This document shows positions 1 through 8,697 of a DNA stretch of 64,000 bases, piece after piece. The stretch's first letter is position 1, and each line of letters begins with the position of its first letter. The position numbers were made by a program, and so were the translations under genes. The notes beneath the pieces are model-generated. The model did not search any database, was not told the DNA's origin, and saw nothing but the letters and a program-made list of their open reading frames with translations. Origin of the DNA: UKL13-2 sp947085425 (lineage in GTDB: Bacteria; Pseudomonadota; Gammaproteobacteria; Burkholderiales; Usitatibacteraceae); the NCBI GenBank assembly GCA_947085425.1, contig CAMTWK010000002.1, positions 73,063-137,062 of the forward strand, given 5' to 3'.

Positions 1-815
1 TCAAAGGGCTCATTCTCACCGAACAAAAGAAAATCGCCGAGGCGATTCAAATTTTTACCGGTCTGACCGAAGACTTTCCAGAGTTGCCCGAGCCGCATAA
101 TAACCTCGCGGTGCTTTATGCCGGCCAGGGAAATTACGACAAAGCAAAAGCGTCGCTTGAATTGGCAATCCACACCAACCCAGCGTACGGCACCGCCCAC
201 GAAAATCTTGGTGACATTTACGCCCAGCTCGCCCGCCGCGCCTATGACAAGGCCTTACAAATCGACAAATCAAATGTGACGGCGCAATCCAAGTTGGCGT
301 TGGTCAAAGAAATGTTTACCGCGCCCAAGTCCGCGCTACCGGCCATCGCGCCAACAGCCACCGCAACACAAGTGGCCAAGGTTGAACCTGCCAAAACAAT
401 TGCCCCACCACCACCTGCAAAACCAGCCGCCGTGGCAACACCGGTGGCAAGCAAACCTGCCACCGCATCTGCCGGGACAGAAGAAAGCGCAAAAGCGATG
501 GTCATGGCTTGGGCGAAGGCGTGGGCCGCGAAGGATGTTGCCGCCTACCTGGGCTATTACGCGCCCACCTTCGAAACACCCGACGGACTCTCCCGCGGTG
601 CCTGGGAGGCACAACGACGCGAACGGATTAATCGACCAAACTCGATTCGCATTGATGTCACCATTCGCAACATCAAAATCAAAGACAATGAAGCCACGGC
701 AACTTTCCGTCAGGCGTATGTCGCTGACGCTTACAAGAGTGACAACACCAAAACCCTACGATTGGTACGCGCTGGTGACAAATGGTTGATCCAATCGGAA
801 CGGTCAGGCGGCTAA
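1..815 (+). CDS. TPR-repeat protein with C-terminal Cds6-like domain (5' end outside window)
   Basis: The frame is open from the first base of the window, so the start lies upstream. The visible part begins inside tetratricopeptide repeats (NNLAVLYAGQGNYDKA, then ENLGDIYAQL). A low-complexity Pro/Ala/Thr linker follows (about bases 330-480). The last 110 residues form an NTF2-like domain (AWAKAWAAKDVAAYL, then FRQAYVADAYKSDNTKTL, then GDKWLIQSE). I know this type of domain from the C-termini of L,D-transpeptidase-associated proteins. Its stop overlaps the start of the next gene as TAATG, which implies translational coupling. A role in envelope or peptidoglycan assembly is inferred from that partner; no enzymatic motif is visible. 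Confidence 0.8.
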   Translation, partial: KGLILTEQKKIAEAIQIFTGLTEDFPELPEPHNNLAVLYAGQGNYDKAKASLELAIHTNPAYGTAHENLGDIYAQLARRAYDKALQIDKSNVTAQSKLALVKEMFTAPKSALPAIAPTATATQVAKVEPAKTIAPPPPAKPAAVATPVASKPATASAGTEESAKAMVMAWAKAWAAKDVAAYLGYYAPTFETPDGLSRGAWEAQRRERINRPNSIRIDVTIRNIKIKDNEATATFRQAYVADAYKSDNTKTLRLVRAGDKWLIQSERSGG

Positions 816-2128
816 TGGCCAACATGTTTTGCATCGCACATCCGCCCCCCTTCACGCGCCAAACCAAGGCGGTCTATGGTCGTTTTTTGCTGGTGTCCGC
901 GTTGTCGTGCACCAGCGCATTTGCCCAGCCGGTTTCCACTATTGCCAGTACCAGCATCGCAGGTATGGCGATCAATTCCGCCACCAGCCTACCCGCCTAC
1001 AGCAATGACGTTGAACGCGCGCTGGGCAGGGCAATGGAAAAACTCAGCAATGGTGGAATTGCCCCGGCCATCAAAGAGCTGGACGCGGCGCTCGCGAAGA
1101 ATCCCAACTTTCGCCTCGGCCACTTAATCCGCGGTGATCTATTGATGGCCAAATCCGGTGTGATGGTGGCGTTGGCCGGCGCACCGGGTGTGAAACCGCA
1201 GGCCGACATGCAGGCCAACATCGCCAATTTGCGGCACGAGGCACAGGTTCGCTTGACGCATTATTTTGATGCCCCGGCAGCGGATGCGTTGCCGTCTGCG
1301 CTGTTGCAACTGGCGCCAGCACAAAAGTATGCGCTGCTAATGGATTTGTCGCGTGCGCGAATTTACGTATTCAAAAATGTCAATGGCAGGCCGCAACGCG
1401 TTGCCGATTTTTATACCACCATCGGCAAGCGCGGCATCGAGAAAGAGCGCAGCGGCGATCAAAAAACACCGATCGGCGTCTATCACGTGACATCAACTGT
1501 TGCGAAGGAAAAGTTGACTGATTTTTACGGGCCGGGCGCGTTTCCCATCAATTTTCCGAACGATGTCGACAAACGCCTGGGACGGACCGGCTCCGGAATC
1601 TGGATTCACGGCACGCCGTCCGACACCTATAGCCGACCGCCATGGGCGAGCGACGGTTGCGTGGTGCTGGCCAACGACGATTTTCAGGAGCTGGGCCAAT
1701 ATGTGACACCGGGGGTGACGCCGATCATCATTGCCCCCACCATCGAATGGCAATCAGCCGACGATTGGAGCGCGTTTGGCGGGGCGTTTGACATCACCCT
1801 CGATCAATGGAAACAAGATTGGGAAAGTCTGAACACCGACGCCTATCTGAGCCACTACTCGCAAAAATTTGCCGCTGACGGCAAGGGTATCGGCGAATGG
1901 ACCAGCCACAAACGAAACGTCAACGCGAACAAATCGTTTATAAAAATAGATGTGTCGAACCTTTCCATTTTTGAATACCGGACCAACGCGAGCCTGCCGC
2001 CGATGATGATGGTCACCTTTGACCAGGGATATCGCAGCAGCAATAACAGCAGCAAAATGAAAAAACGTCAGTACTGGCAGCGTGAGGACGGACGTTGGAA
2101 AATTATTTACGAAGGCGCGGCCGGTTAA
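815..2128 (+). CDS. L,D-transpeptidase (YkuD family) with C-terminal NTF2-like domain
   Basis: Predicted exported enzyme of 437 aa that would cross-link peptidoglycan or attach proteins to it in the periplasm. The N-terminus looks like a signal peptide ending in SAFAQ. The YkuD catalytic domain covers about residues 170-307 and carries H265 (HGTP) and the nucleophile C282 in SDGCVVL. Val replaces the Arg that usually follows GC[VI]. The C-terminal 115 residues form a second copy of the NTF2-like domain of the upstream TPR protein (WKQDWESLNTDAYLSHY, then VTFDQGYRSS). I chose the ATG at 815 because it forms a TAATG overlap with the upstream stop. An in-frame ATG also exists at 782. Confidence 0.88.
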   Translation: MANMFCIAHPPPFTRQTKAVYGRFLLVSALSCTSAFAQPVSTIASTSIAGMAINSATSLPAYSNDVERALGRAMEKLSNGGIAPAIKELDAALAKNPNFRLGHLIRGDLLMAKSGVMVALAGAPGVKPQADMQANIANLRHEAQVRLTHYFDAPAADALPSALLQLAPAQKYALLMDLSRARIYVFKNVNGRPQRVADFYTTIGKRGIEKERSGDQKTPIGVYHVTSTVAKEKLTDFYGPGAFPINFPNDVDKRLGRTGSGIWIHGTPSDTYSRPPWASDGCVVLANDDFQELGQYVTPGVTPIIIAPTIEWQSADDWSAFGGAFDITLDQWKQDWESLNTDAYLSHYSQKFAADGKGIGEWTSHKRNVNANKSFIKIDVSNLSIFEYRTNASLPPMMMVTFDQGYRSSNNSSKMKKRQYWQREDGRWKIIYEGAAG

Positions 2129-2181
2129 TCGCATTGCCCGCATTATTAGTTTTATTAACTGAACTCAGAGGAGCGCAAACC

Positions 2182-2886
2182 ATGTACGTTGTAGCCAACA
2201 AATCTGCCATCTTGATCGCTGCCGCCGTCACCGCCCTGTTTTTTGGCCAAATGCCAATGCAGGCAATCGCGCAAACACCGACAACACCCGCGGCGCCCGC
2301 AACAAAACCCGCCGCGCCTGCTGTAAAACCTGCCGCAGGCAAATCCGATGCTAAAAAATCCGCAACAAAAACCAGTTTATGTAAACCCGAAAAAGGAACG
2401 CCTGTGAAAGTCAAACTCACCACCTCAATGGGTGCCATCACCCTCGAACTCGATAGCGAAAAAGCGCCGATCTCTACTGCAAACTTTATTCAGTACGTCG
2501 AGTCCGGCCATTACAACGGCACCATTTTCCATCGCGTTATCGGTAACTTCATGGTGCAAGGCGGCGGCATGACCAAAGACATGCAGCAAAAACCGACCAA
2601 GCCACAAATCAAGAACGAATCCACCAATGGTCTGAAAAACGACCTCTACACCGTCGCCATGGCGCGCACCAACGTGCGTGATTCGGCCACGTCACAGTTC
2701 TTTATCAACGTCAAAAACAACGACTTCCTCAACTACTCCGGTGAAACTCCACAGGGCCATGGCTACGCCGTATTTGGCAAAGTGATTGAAGGCACCGACG
2801 TGGTCGACAAAATCAAAGCGGTCAAGACCGGCGCACAAGACGTGCCGGTTGAAACCATCACCATCGAAAAAGCCGAGTGCCTGTAA
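2182..2886 (+). CDS. Exported cyclophilin-type peptidyl-prolyl isomerase
   Basis: Protein of 234 aa. An N-terminal signal-like stretch (ILIAAAVTALFFGQMPMQAIAQ) is followed by an Ala/Pro/Lys linker, then a cyclophilin domain from about residue 72 to the end. Family signatures are visible: FHRVIGNFMVQGGG with the catalytic Arg, ATSQFFINVKNN, and GYAVFGKVIEG. It would catalyse cis-trans isomerisation of prolyl bonds in the periplasm. The ATG at 2182 was chosen over an open frame from 2095 because AGAGGAG lies about 10 nt upstream and the signal peptide starts here. It lies between the L,D-transpeptidase and lpxH on the same strand. Confidence 0.9.
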   Translation: MYVVANKSAILIAAAVTALFFGQMPMQAIAQTPTTPAAPATKPAAPAVKPAAGKSDAKKSATKTSLCKPEKGTPVKVKLTTSMGAITLELDSEKAPISTANFIQYVESGHYNGTIFHRVIGNFMVQGGGMTKDMQQKPTKPQIKNESTNGLKNDLYTVAMARTNVRDSATSQFFINVKNNDFLNYSGETPQGHGYAVFGKVIEGTDVVDKIKAVKTGAQDVPVETITIEKAECL

Positions 2887-2951
2887 ACAGAACGAGCTGA
2901 TGCCCGAAATGAACCCGACATCTTCACCAAGCTGCGGGCAGTACGGTTCAT

Positions 2952-3686
2952 ATGGGTGACACACTGTTCATTTCTGATTTGCACCTGCATCACACGCGGC
3001 CGGAAACTTCGGCCGCGTTTTTTCGTTTTATCAAACAACAGGCGCGGCAAGCCGAAGCGCTTTATATTCTTGGTGATTTGTTCGAAGTTTGGCTGGGCGA
3101 CGATCAACTTGATCACGACCCGCTTTCACAACAAGTTTGCCAATCTATCGCAACCCTGGCACCGGCCGGCGTCGCGGTTTTTTTTATGCATGGCAACCGC
3201 GACTTTTTGATCGGCAATCGCTTTGCCGACAGCGCAAAAGTGACGCTGCTGCAAGACCCGACAACAATCACCGTCAAAAACAAAAATTACCTGTTATTAC
3301 ATGGCGACACCCTCTGCACCGATGATGTTGCCTACCAGCAATTTCGCGCACTGACGCGTGATCCCGCGTGGCAACAGGCAACACTCGCCAAAGCCTACGC
3401 CGAACGGGTTGCCTTGGCGCAGATGATCCGGGCACGCAGTGACTCTGAAAAAGCGACCAAGGCAGAAGACATCATGGATGTCTCACCGGATACGGTGGCG
3501 GCTGTTTTGCGCCAGCATGGATATATCGACATGATTCATGGCCATACCCACCGTCCGGCCCGCCACAGCCACTTTATCGACGGCCACGAGTGTATTCGAC
3601 ATGTATTGGCGGATTGGCATGATGAAGCTCAATTTCTTGGTTTGACAGACATGGCACTCGCAACATGCAAGCGTCCTCCTCAATAA
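2952..3686 (+). CDS. lpxH: UDP-2,3-diacylglucosamine diphosphatase
   Basis: Calcineurin-like metallophosphoesterase of 244 aa that releases lipid X from UDP-2,3-diacylglucosamine in lipid A synthesis, on the cytoplasmic face of the inner membrane. The metal-binding motifs appear in order: SDLHLHH with D9 and H11, GDLFEVW with D42, HGNRDFL with N82, LLHGDTL with H117, and IHGHTHRP near the C-terminus. Length and motif order match the LpxH family. It follows the cyclophilin gene by 65 bp, an order common in betaproteobacteria. Its last 22 bp overlap the ATG of the next frame. Confidence 0.95.
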   Translation: MGDTLFISDLHLHHTRPETSAAFFRFIKQQARQAEALYILGDLFEVWLGDDQLDHDPLSQQVCQSIATLAPAGVAVFFMHGNRDFLIGNRFADSAKVTLLQDPTTITVKNKNYLLLHGDTLCTDDVAYQQFRALTRDPAWQQATLAKAYAERVALAQMIRARSDSEKATKAEDIMDVSPDTVAAVLRQHGYIDMIHGHTHRPARHSHFIDGHECIRHVLADWHDEAQFLGLTDMALATCKRPPQ

Positions 3687-4618
3687 AAATAACCGATCTC
3701 ACTCCCATGTTGCAGTCCATTAGAAATTTTTTCTCGCCGATCGATCCACAATATCGCCTCGCCGTAACCCCTGTTTGCAACCTCACCGAGTACCAAGCGC
3801 ACGCGGCAATGAATGTCACCGAGTACAAAAAGCGCTGGGAACTGGAATTAGGTTTGGCGGCAAGTGGCAGTGAATTTGAGACAGCAGGATTTTGTTATCC
3901 GTGCAATAAGAATGTGCTGTTTAAGACCGACTTTCAATATGGCAGCACACTTGCCAACGGTACAAAAGTTCCAAACTGGCGCGAGCGGGTGTTGTGTCCA
4001 GAATGCCAAATGAATAATCGAACACGCGCCTCGATTCAAATTTTGGGCGAAACTTTGGGCGCAAAGAAATCATCAACAATTTACATTGCCGAACAAGTCA
4101 CCCCCCTTTATGTGGCCTTAAAAAAACGCTTTCCTAAAATAATCGGCAGCGAGTATATCGGCGACAAAATTGACTTCGGGCAATGTGATGAACGCGGCGT
4201 CAGGAATGAAAGCATTACCAAACTTACCTTTGCCGATGATGAATTCGATTTCATTCTGAATTTCGATGTACTAGAGCATGTTCCGGACGTGTCGAGTGGC
4301 TTAAAGGAGATTTACCGTACGCTTGCAAACAACGGCACACTGCTGCTGTCCGTACCGTTTCTACCCGGCGAGCAGAGTACACGAACACGTGCGCGTATAA
4401 ACAATTTGGGAGAAATCGAACACCTGCTCGAACCCCAATATCATGGTGACCCGATCGCCGACGCCGGTTGTTTATGTTTTCAGGATTTCGGCTGGGATCT
4501 ACTGGACCAAATGCGAAGTGTTGGATTCACCGAGGTCAGCATATTATTTTATTGGTCTGCTGCGCTCGGTTATTACGGCGTTGAGCAGATGATGATTGTT
4601 GGCAGGAAATCAAGCTAG
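3665..4618 (+). CDS. Zinc-ribbon SAM-dependent methyltransferase
   Basis: Predicted 317-aa class I methyltransferase. The N-terminal half has two CxxC pairs (C77/C80 and C111/C114) that look like a zinc ribbon. The C-terminal half carries methyltransferase motifs: FDFILNFDVLEHV (motif II region, about 195-206) and LANNGTLLLSVPF (about 225-237). The canonical glycine-rich motif I is weak, with IGSEYIGDKIDFGQ in that place. Proteins of this build often sit in surface-polysaccharide clusters, which fits the convergent glycosyltransferase operon downstream, but the substrate is unknown. The start may be ATG 3665 (22-bp overlap with lpxH) or ATG 3707, just after the lpxH stop; neither has a clear ribosome-binding site. 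The gene looks more AT-rich than its neighbours. Confidence 0.75.
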   Translation: MQASSSIKITDLTPMLQSIRNFFSPIDPQYRLAVTPVCNLTEYQAHAAMNVTEYKKRWELELGLAASGSEFETAGFCYPCNKNVLFKTDFQYGSTLANGTKVPNWRERVLCPECQMNNRTRASIQILGETLGAKKSSTIYIAEQVTPLYVALKKRFPKIIGSEYIGDKIDFGQCDERGVRNESITKLTFADDEFDFILNFDVLEHVPDVSSGLKEIYRTLANNGTLLLSVPFLPGEQSTRTRARINNLGEIEHLLEPQYHGDPIADAGCLCFQDFGWDLLDQMRSVGFTEVSILFYWSAALGYYGVEQMMIVGRKSS

Positions 4619-4678
4619 GCAAAATTGCCTCAACAAAATCAAACGGCGCTATTCATTTCAATTGTGTTGAACTCCGAT

Positions 4679-5056
4679 TTATCGCCGGCTCGAAAAAACC
4701 AAATACCGGGTTTGCAGATAAGAAATACCCACGCACAATAGGTCGGCGATAAACTTTGCCAATGCCGGTTGCTCAATCCACTTTACCAACAGCGCCAATA
4801 TGGCTGTGGCCAATGGAATATTGACGGCAACAACCAATGCGTACATGGTGATTTGCCGGGCTTTTGCATTTCGATCGGCCTGCGGGAAGGTATAGGCGCG
4901 ATGCGCAAAAAATGAGAACACAGCGGATACGCCTTTGCTGGAGATATTGGCCAGCACCAGTTCCATCCCAATCAAATTCAAAAGTACCAGAAACAGTCCC
5001 ATGTCGATCGCATAACCGGCGCCCATGATCACCACATAAATAATAATCGACCTCAT
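4679..5056 (-). CDS. GtrA-like membrane protein
   Basis: Small hydrophobic protein of 125 aa with four predicted membrane spans: IIIYVVIMGAGYAIDMGLF, a second after LVLANISSKGVSAVFSFFAHR, then ITMYALVVAVNIPLATAI, then the C-terminal ADLLCVGISYLQTRYLVF. The pattern FFAHRAYTF between spans 2 and 3 and the ending RYLVF are typical of GtrA/DPMS-TM proteins. Family knowledge suggests a part in flipping or handling polyprenyl-phosphate-linked sugars. It is the last gene of a minus-strand group with a GT2 and a GT-C glycosyltransferase. The gap to the GT2 gene is 132 bp, so co-transcription is likely but not certain. Confidence 0.85.
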   Translation of the reverse strand: MRSIIIYVVIMGAGYAIDMGLFLVLLNLIGMELVLANISSKGVSAVFSFFAHRAYTFPQADRNAKARQITMYALVVAVNIPLATAILALLVKWIEQPALAKFIADLLCVGISYLQTRYLVFSSRR

Positions 5057-5188
5057 CGGGAATTCAACATGGCTTGATCACAAACGACCGGCAGACGGTT
5101 GCACAAATCAGCGCTGGCGACATTAAACGAACCGTCGTTGACAACCTGCTCCCTGTTCGATTGAGATCATGCGTTTTCATGCGGTCGT

Positions 5189-6217
5189 TTAATCAACGGA
5201 TCGATGGGCCAGCTTGGATATGCCGCGCTGACGGGGGCGCGTCGGCACAGAGGCCACATCGTGGCCGATAAACGCCAACAAAAGCTGTAGTCCCATCAGG
5301 ATCGGCAACGCGGCGAGCATCACCGTTCCGGCCGTTGCCGCCCGGCCAATGTGTTCGGCGACAATCCATTGATAAGCACCGAACACCACGCCAAACGTGA
5401 TCAGCAACAACCCAAGCGGCAATTCCACCGATGCCAACGACACATCACGCAAATAGTAGTTGTAAAAAATTCTCTTTGAGAAATTCCTCATATGACTGAG
5501 AAAAAAATCGCCAACCACGCTGGATATTCTTAGCCCGCTGACCTCATCGCCATACTTGGCGGCCATCGGCACATCCACCACCACCGCACGAATAGTATTC
5601 AAGCGAAACAGCATATCGCTCTCAAAGAAATAACGGCGACTAATCTTCTCCAACGGCAATAGTCTGACGGCCTGGCTGTGAATCGCCGTATAACCGTTGG
5701 TCGGATCAAAAATATTCCAATACCCGGAAGACACTTTGGAAATGAAGGAAAGCATGGCGTTGCCAAAAATTCGAATCGCCGGCATGGCGCGCACTTCTTC
5801 CAGATTGAAAAATCGATTTCCCTTGGTGTAATCGGCGTCTCCCATCAAAATGGGCGCAACAAAATCCGCAATCAACAACGGGTCCATTTGCCCGTCGCCG
5901 TCAATTTTGACGATGATGTCCATACCATCGTCCAAAGCTGCCCGGTATCCCGACATGACCGCGCCACCAACACCTAAATTCTTCTCGTGAAAAATAACTT
6001 TCACCCGTGGATCAGCGCATTGGTTTAATACCAATTGGCCCGACTGATCCGGACAGGCATCATCAACAACATAAATGCGCTTAACAAACTGCGGCACGGC
6101 TTCAATGACCGCAAGGACGTGCTTTGTAACGCGATAGGTGGGAATCACCACGGCCACCGACAACTCGGCACGAGTGGTGGCCGGTATGATGAACGATTCA
6201 GGAGAATAAGTGGTCAT
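5189..6217 (-). CDS. DPM1/GtrB-like family 2 glycosyltransferase
   Basis: Protein of 342 aa. Residues 20-240 form a GT-A fold of family GT2: VAVVIPTYRV, VVDDACPD with the nucleotide-binding Asp pair (52-53), NLGVGGAVMSGY, and the metal-binding KIDGDGQMDP (105-113). Two hydrophobic spans follow at about 265-320 (LPLGLLLITFGVVFG and TVMLAALPILMGLQLLLAFIG), as in GtrB-type polyprenyl-phosphate glycosyltransferases. It probably makes a polyprenyl-phosphate sugar that a GT-C enzyme uses. The ATG lies 7 bp after the stop of the upstream GT-C gene, so the two are surely co-transcribed. The donor sugar cannot be read from sequence. Confidence 0.9.
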   Translation of the reverse strand: MTTYSPESFIIPATTRAELSVAVVIPTYRVTKHVLAVIEAVPQFVKRIYVVDDACPDQSGQLVLNQCADPRVKVIFHEKNLGVGGAVMSGYRAALDDGMDIIVKIDGDGQMDPLLIADFVAPILMGDADYTKGNRFFNLEEVRAMPAIRIFGNAMLSFISKVSSGYWNIFDPTNGYTAIHSQAVRLLPLEKISRRYFFESDMLFRLNTIRAVVVDVPMAAKYGDEVSGLRISSVVGDFFLSHMRNFSKRIFYNYYLRDVSLASVELPLGLLLITFGVVFGAYQWIVAEHIGRAATAGTVMLAALPILMGLQLLLAFIGHDVASVPTRPRQRGISKLAHRSVD

Positions 6218-6224
6218 GATGTGC

Positions 6225-8681
6225 CTAGCGTTTTAATGAATTTTCAAAAAATGCTACCGGCACATCCAAATGCGACGACGTGTAAACAACTGCATAGGCG
6301 GCTCGCGCAGGGGCGAATACCTTCATCACATACTCCGTTGGATTTGTTGCGCATTGAAAATTAATTGACGATGTCGATAAATATTTGTGCTTGGCATCAA
6401 CCCAGTTAATTTGGATCCGTCCCATTGTCGGTTGATCGACACAGCTGGCAACAACCGAATTACGGTAATACATGCCCGCCTGCACCGAAACGGTTTGATG
6501 GGCCGGACCTTTCGCTGTGACTATGACGGAACCGTTCTGTGCCAACTTCGCGCCCGGCTCCAATCGCCAGCCTTTACCTGCGGAAAATTGTGGGGAAACC
6601 AGCAACTCTTCCGTAAAGCGCCCGCTATCAGGTGGGACACGGATTGAAATCGGACCGATTCGCGCAACAAGGTCGGTCGCTTTTTCGACGCGTTCCCTGA
6701 GTTCGGAATTTTCCCAGCCAGACTCTACGACAATAAATTCCACTCGCCGCTTTTGCAAAACTGAGACCATCGCCTCGGGTGACGCTGCACCTTTCACCTC
6801 TTTCTCAAACGCTCGGTTGTACCAATTAGGATAAAGCGCGTTTGCGATCAGGCCTGCCGCCATCGGCTCACCAAAAACCGCAACCGGCATTACGCCAACA
6901 TTGAGTTGGTTAACCATTTCGACGGCCGCACGAATCGGCACGATGTTCCTTACATATTTCGCACGATCAGTTTGACTAATCAAAGTCTCAAGCGGCATTT
7001 CACGATACTGGGCAGCTGAATTCAGAAACAACAGGTTCAGAGCAACTACCATCGACAGCAGTCCGAAAAATAGCGTGCGCGTTTTGGTACCCCGATTCTC
7101 AAAATGAGAAAATGCCACGCCCATGCCGGCAATCAAAACAACCATCGCAGGAAAAATGTAACGCAAATAGGCAATAAATTGTGTGACCAAAACCACACTT
7201 GCCAAACCAATGGTGAGCAGTAAACATGCCCGGCGATAACCTGTGGTCACGAGGAATAACACGGCGGGGATAAACAATATCAGCCACTGAAATCCTGCCA
7301 CGCCAATTCCGTCCCCCTCGATATAACGCGCTTTGGCAAAGGTCAAATCGTATGGCCAAGCCCACGTCAATCCTTTGCCCCATCGTGGGTCACTAAAATT
7401 CTCAATGGTAAAAAGTGATGATTGAAAAATTTGATTGTAGTAGGGAAAAAGAGGATTACCCGTCTTCCAATAGGCATAGGCGTAGGGGATTGTGGCGAGC
7501 AACAGGAAAAACAGCAGCCCGATCATAATTTTCTGGGCGTATTCACGCCTTGCCCATTGCGGAGCGCAGATCAGCAATACCAGCAACAAAATCGGCAGGA
7601 ACACGAAGGTGACAGCCTTACAAGCTGCCGCCAAGCCCAGCATCAAACCGGCTATCGCCAGATCCTGCGGCCCACTAAACTTTTCAGTCGCGCAGACACG
7701 GCAGATCAGCCAGGTCCCCGCCACGATAAAAGTTGCCCAGATCGACTCGATGAATAAGCTGCTGCTCTCGGTAAACGTTAGCGGCATCGACAAAAAAATC
7801 AGGCTGGCCCAATGTGCACCGCGTGCGTTTCCTCGCGCCCACAGCACAATTTTCTGAATCAAGACTGCCAGTACACCAATAAAACCAACGTTGATCAGCC
7901 TTGCTGAAGTCTCGCCGCCAAGCATATAACCGATGGCAAAAATCCAATCCCCCAGCAACGGCATCACCGCCCACACATAGGTCGAAACGTCAAAACCCCA
8001 TTGATGGCGCAACGCCAGATGGGCCGGAATGAACAGGTGCATGGCGAGTGCATCATGTCCATTTTCCGGAACAAAGGCGATCACAACATGAATCAGAAAT
8101 ACCGCATAGAGGGCAACCTGCAACCAATCTACTCGCGCTTCGGCTGGGTGTCGATACGACAGCGCAGCAGTGGCATCGCGCAATAGTTGCTTGGCCTGGC
8201 GCCAGCAAATGATCACCGGCAGTGTCAACAGTGCGGCATAGGTTGATGGATAGTTCACCGGGAAAATCGCCATGATCCCGACTACCGTACCCAATAGGCC
8301 CGCACCAACAATCATTGGCAATATAGTTTCGAGAGCATGGTCGTTGGCTGACGCGGAAACAAATTGCACAACAATCCGCCCAAGCAGAAGCGCAGAAAAA
8401 CCAAACCAACCAACAACCAGCAACGACCAACCATCCCCGGCGAACAAGGCGACAAACATCGCGATTGCCAAAAACGTGATGGCGACGGGCAAGCGCCAAA
8501 GTCGATGTGCCGCAGCCAGACTGACGACACACGCCAGCAAATAAATGACCAATTTGAGTCCGCCGTTACGGCTGAACGGCAACGATTCAACAAACCCGGT
8601 TTTATTAAATCCAACGATCGTCAACATACATCCTGCCAAAATCAATACGGCAGTGATCAAGAGAACCAAACGACTCTTCAT
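6225..8681 (-). CDS. Large GT-C-like integral membrane glycosyltransferase
   Basis: Predicted 818-aa membrane protein with about a dozen hydrophobic spans in its first 580 residues and a soluble C-terminal part of about 230 residues. The segment PENGHDALAMHLFIPAHLAL, in the loop after an early span, looks like the acidic catalytic loop of GT-C enzymes (PMT, ArnT and relatives) that use lipid-phosphate sugars on the outer face of the membrane. I chose ATG 8681 (MKSRLVLLITAVLILAG). The frame is open further upstream but would run into metZ. Together with the GT2 and GtrA-like genes it makes a complete-looking lipid-linked sugar transfer set. The acceptor is unknown. Confidence 0.8.
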   Translation of the reverse strand: MKSRLVLLITAVLILAGCMLTIVGFNKTGFVESLPFSRNGGLKLVIYLLACVVSLAAAHRLWRLPVAITFLAIAMFVALFAGDGWSLLVVGWFGFSALLLGRIVVQFVSASANDHALETILPMIVGAGLLGTVVGIMAIFPVNYPSTYAALLTLPVIICWRQAKQLLRDATAALSYRHPAEARVDWLQVALYAVFLIHVVIAFVPENGHDALAMHLFIPAHLALRHQWGFDVSTYVWAVMPLLGDWIFAIGYMLGGETSARLINVGFIGVLAVLIQKIVLWARGNARGAHWASLIFLSMPLTFTESSSLFIESIWATFIVAGTWLICRVCATEKFSGPQDLAIAGLMLGLAAACKAVTFVFLPILLLVLLICAPQWARREYAQKIMIGLLFFLLLATIPYAYAYWKTGNPLFPYYNQIFQSSLFTIENFSDPRWGKGLTWAWPYDLTFAKARYIEGDGIGVAGFQWLILFIPAVLFLVTTGYRRACLLLTIGLASVVLVTQFIAYLRYIFPAMVVLIAGMGVAFSHFENRGTKTRTLFFGLLSMVVALNLLFLNSAAQYREMPLETLISQTDRAKYVRNIVPIRAAVEMVNQLNVGVMPVAVFGEPMAAGLIANALYPNWYNRAFEKEVKGAASPEAMVSVLQKRRVEFIVVESGWENSELRERVEKATDLVARIGPISIRVPPDSGRFTEELLVSPQFSAGKGWRLEPGAKLAQNGSVIVTAKGPAHQTVSVQAGMYYRNSVVASCVDQPTMGRIQINWVDAKHKYLSTSSINFQCATNPTEYVMKVFAPARAAYAVVYTSSHLDVPVAFFENSLKR

Positions 8682-8697
8682 CGATGCGCGACGATCA

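Noticed and set aside
5082..5190. Inverted pair AAACGACCG / CGGTCGTTT flanking the gap between the GT2 and GtrA-like genes
   Set aside because: Only 9 bp with about 90 bp between the arms; too weak to call an element.
8053..8532. Minus-strand 159-codon frame in a second frame of the GT-C gene
   Set aside because: Overlaps a well-supported membrane protein and has no start signal or known domain.
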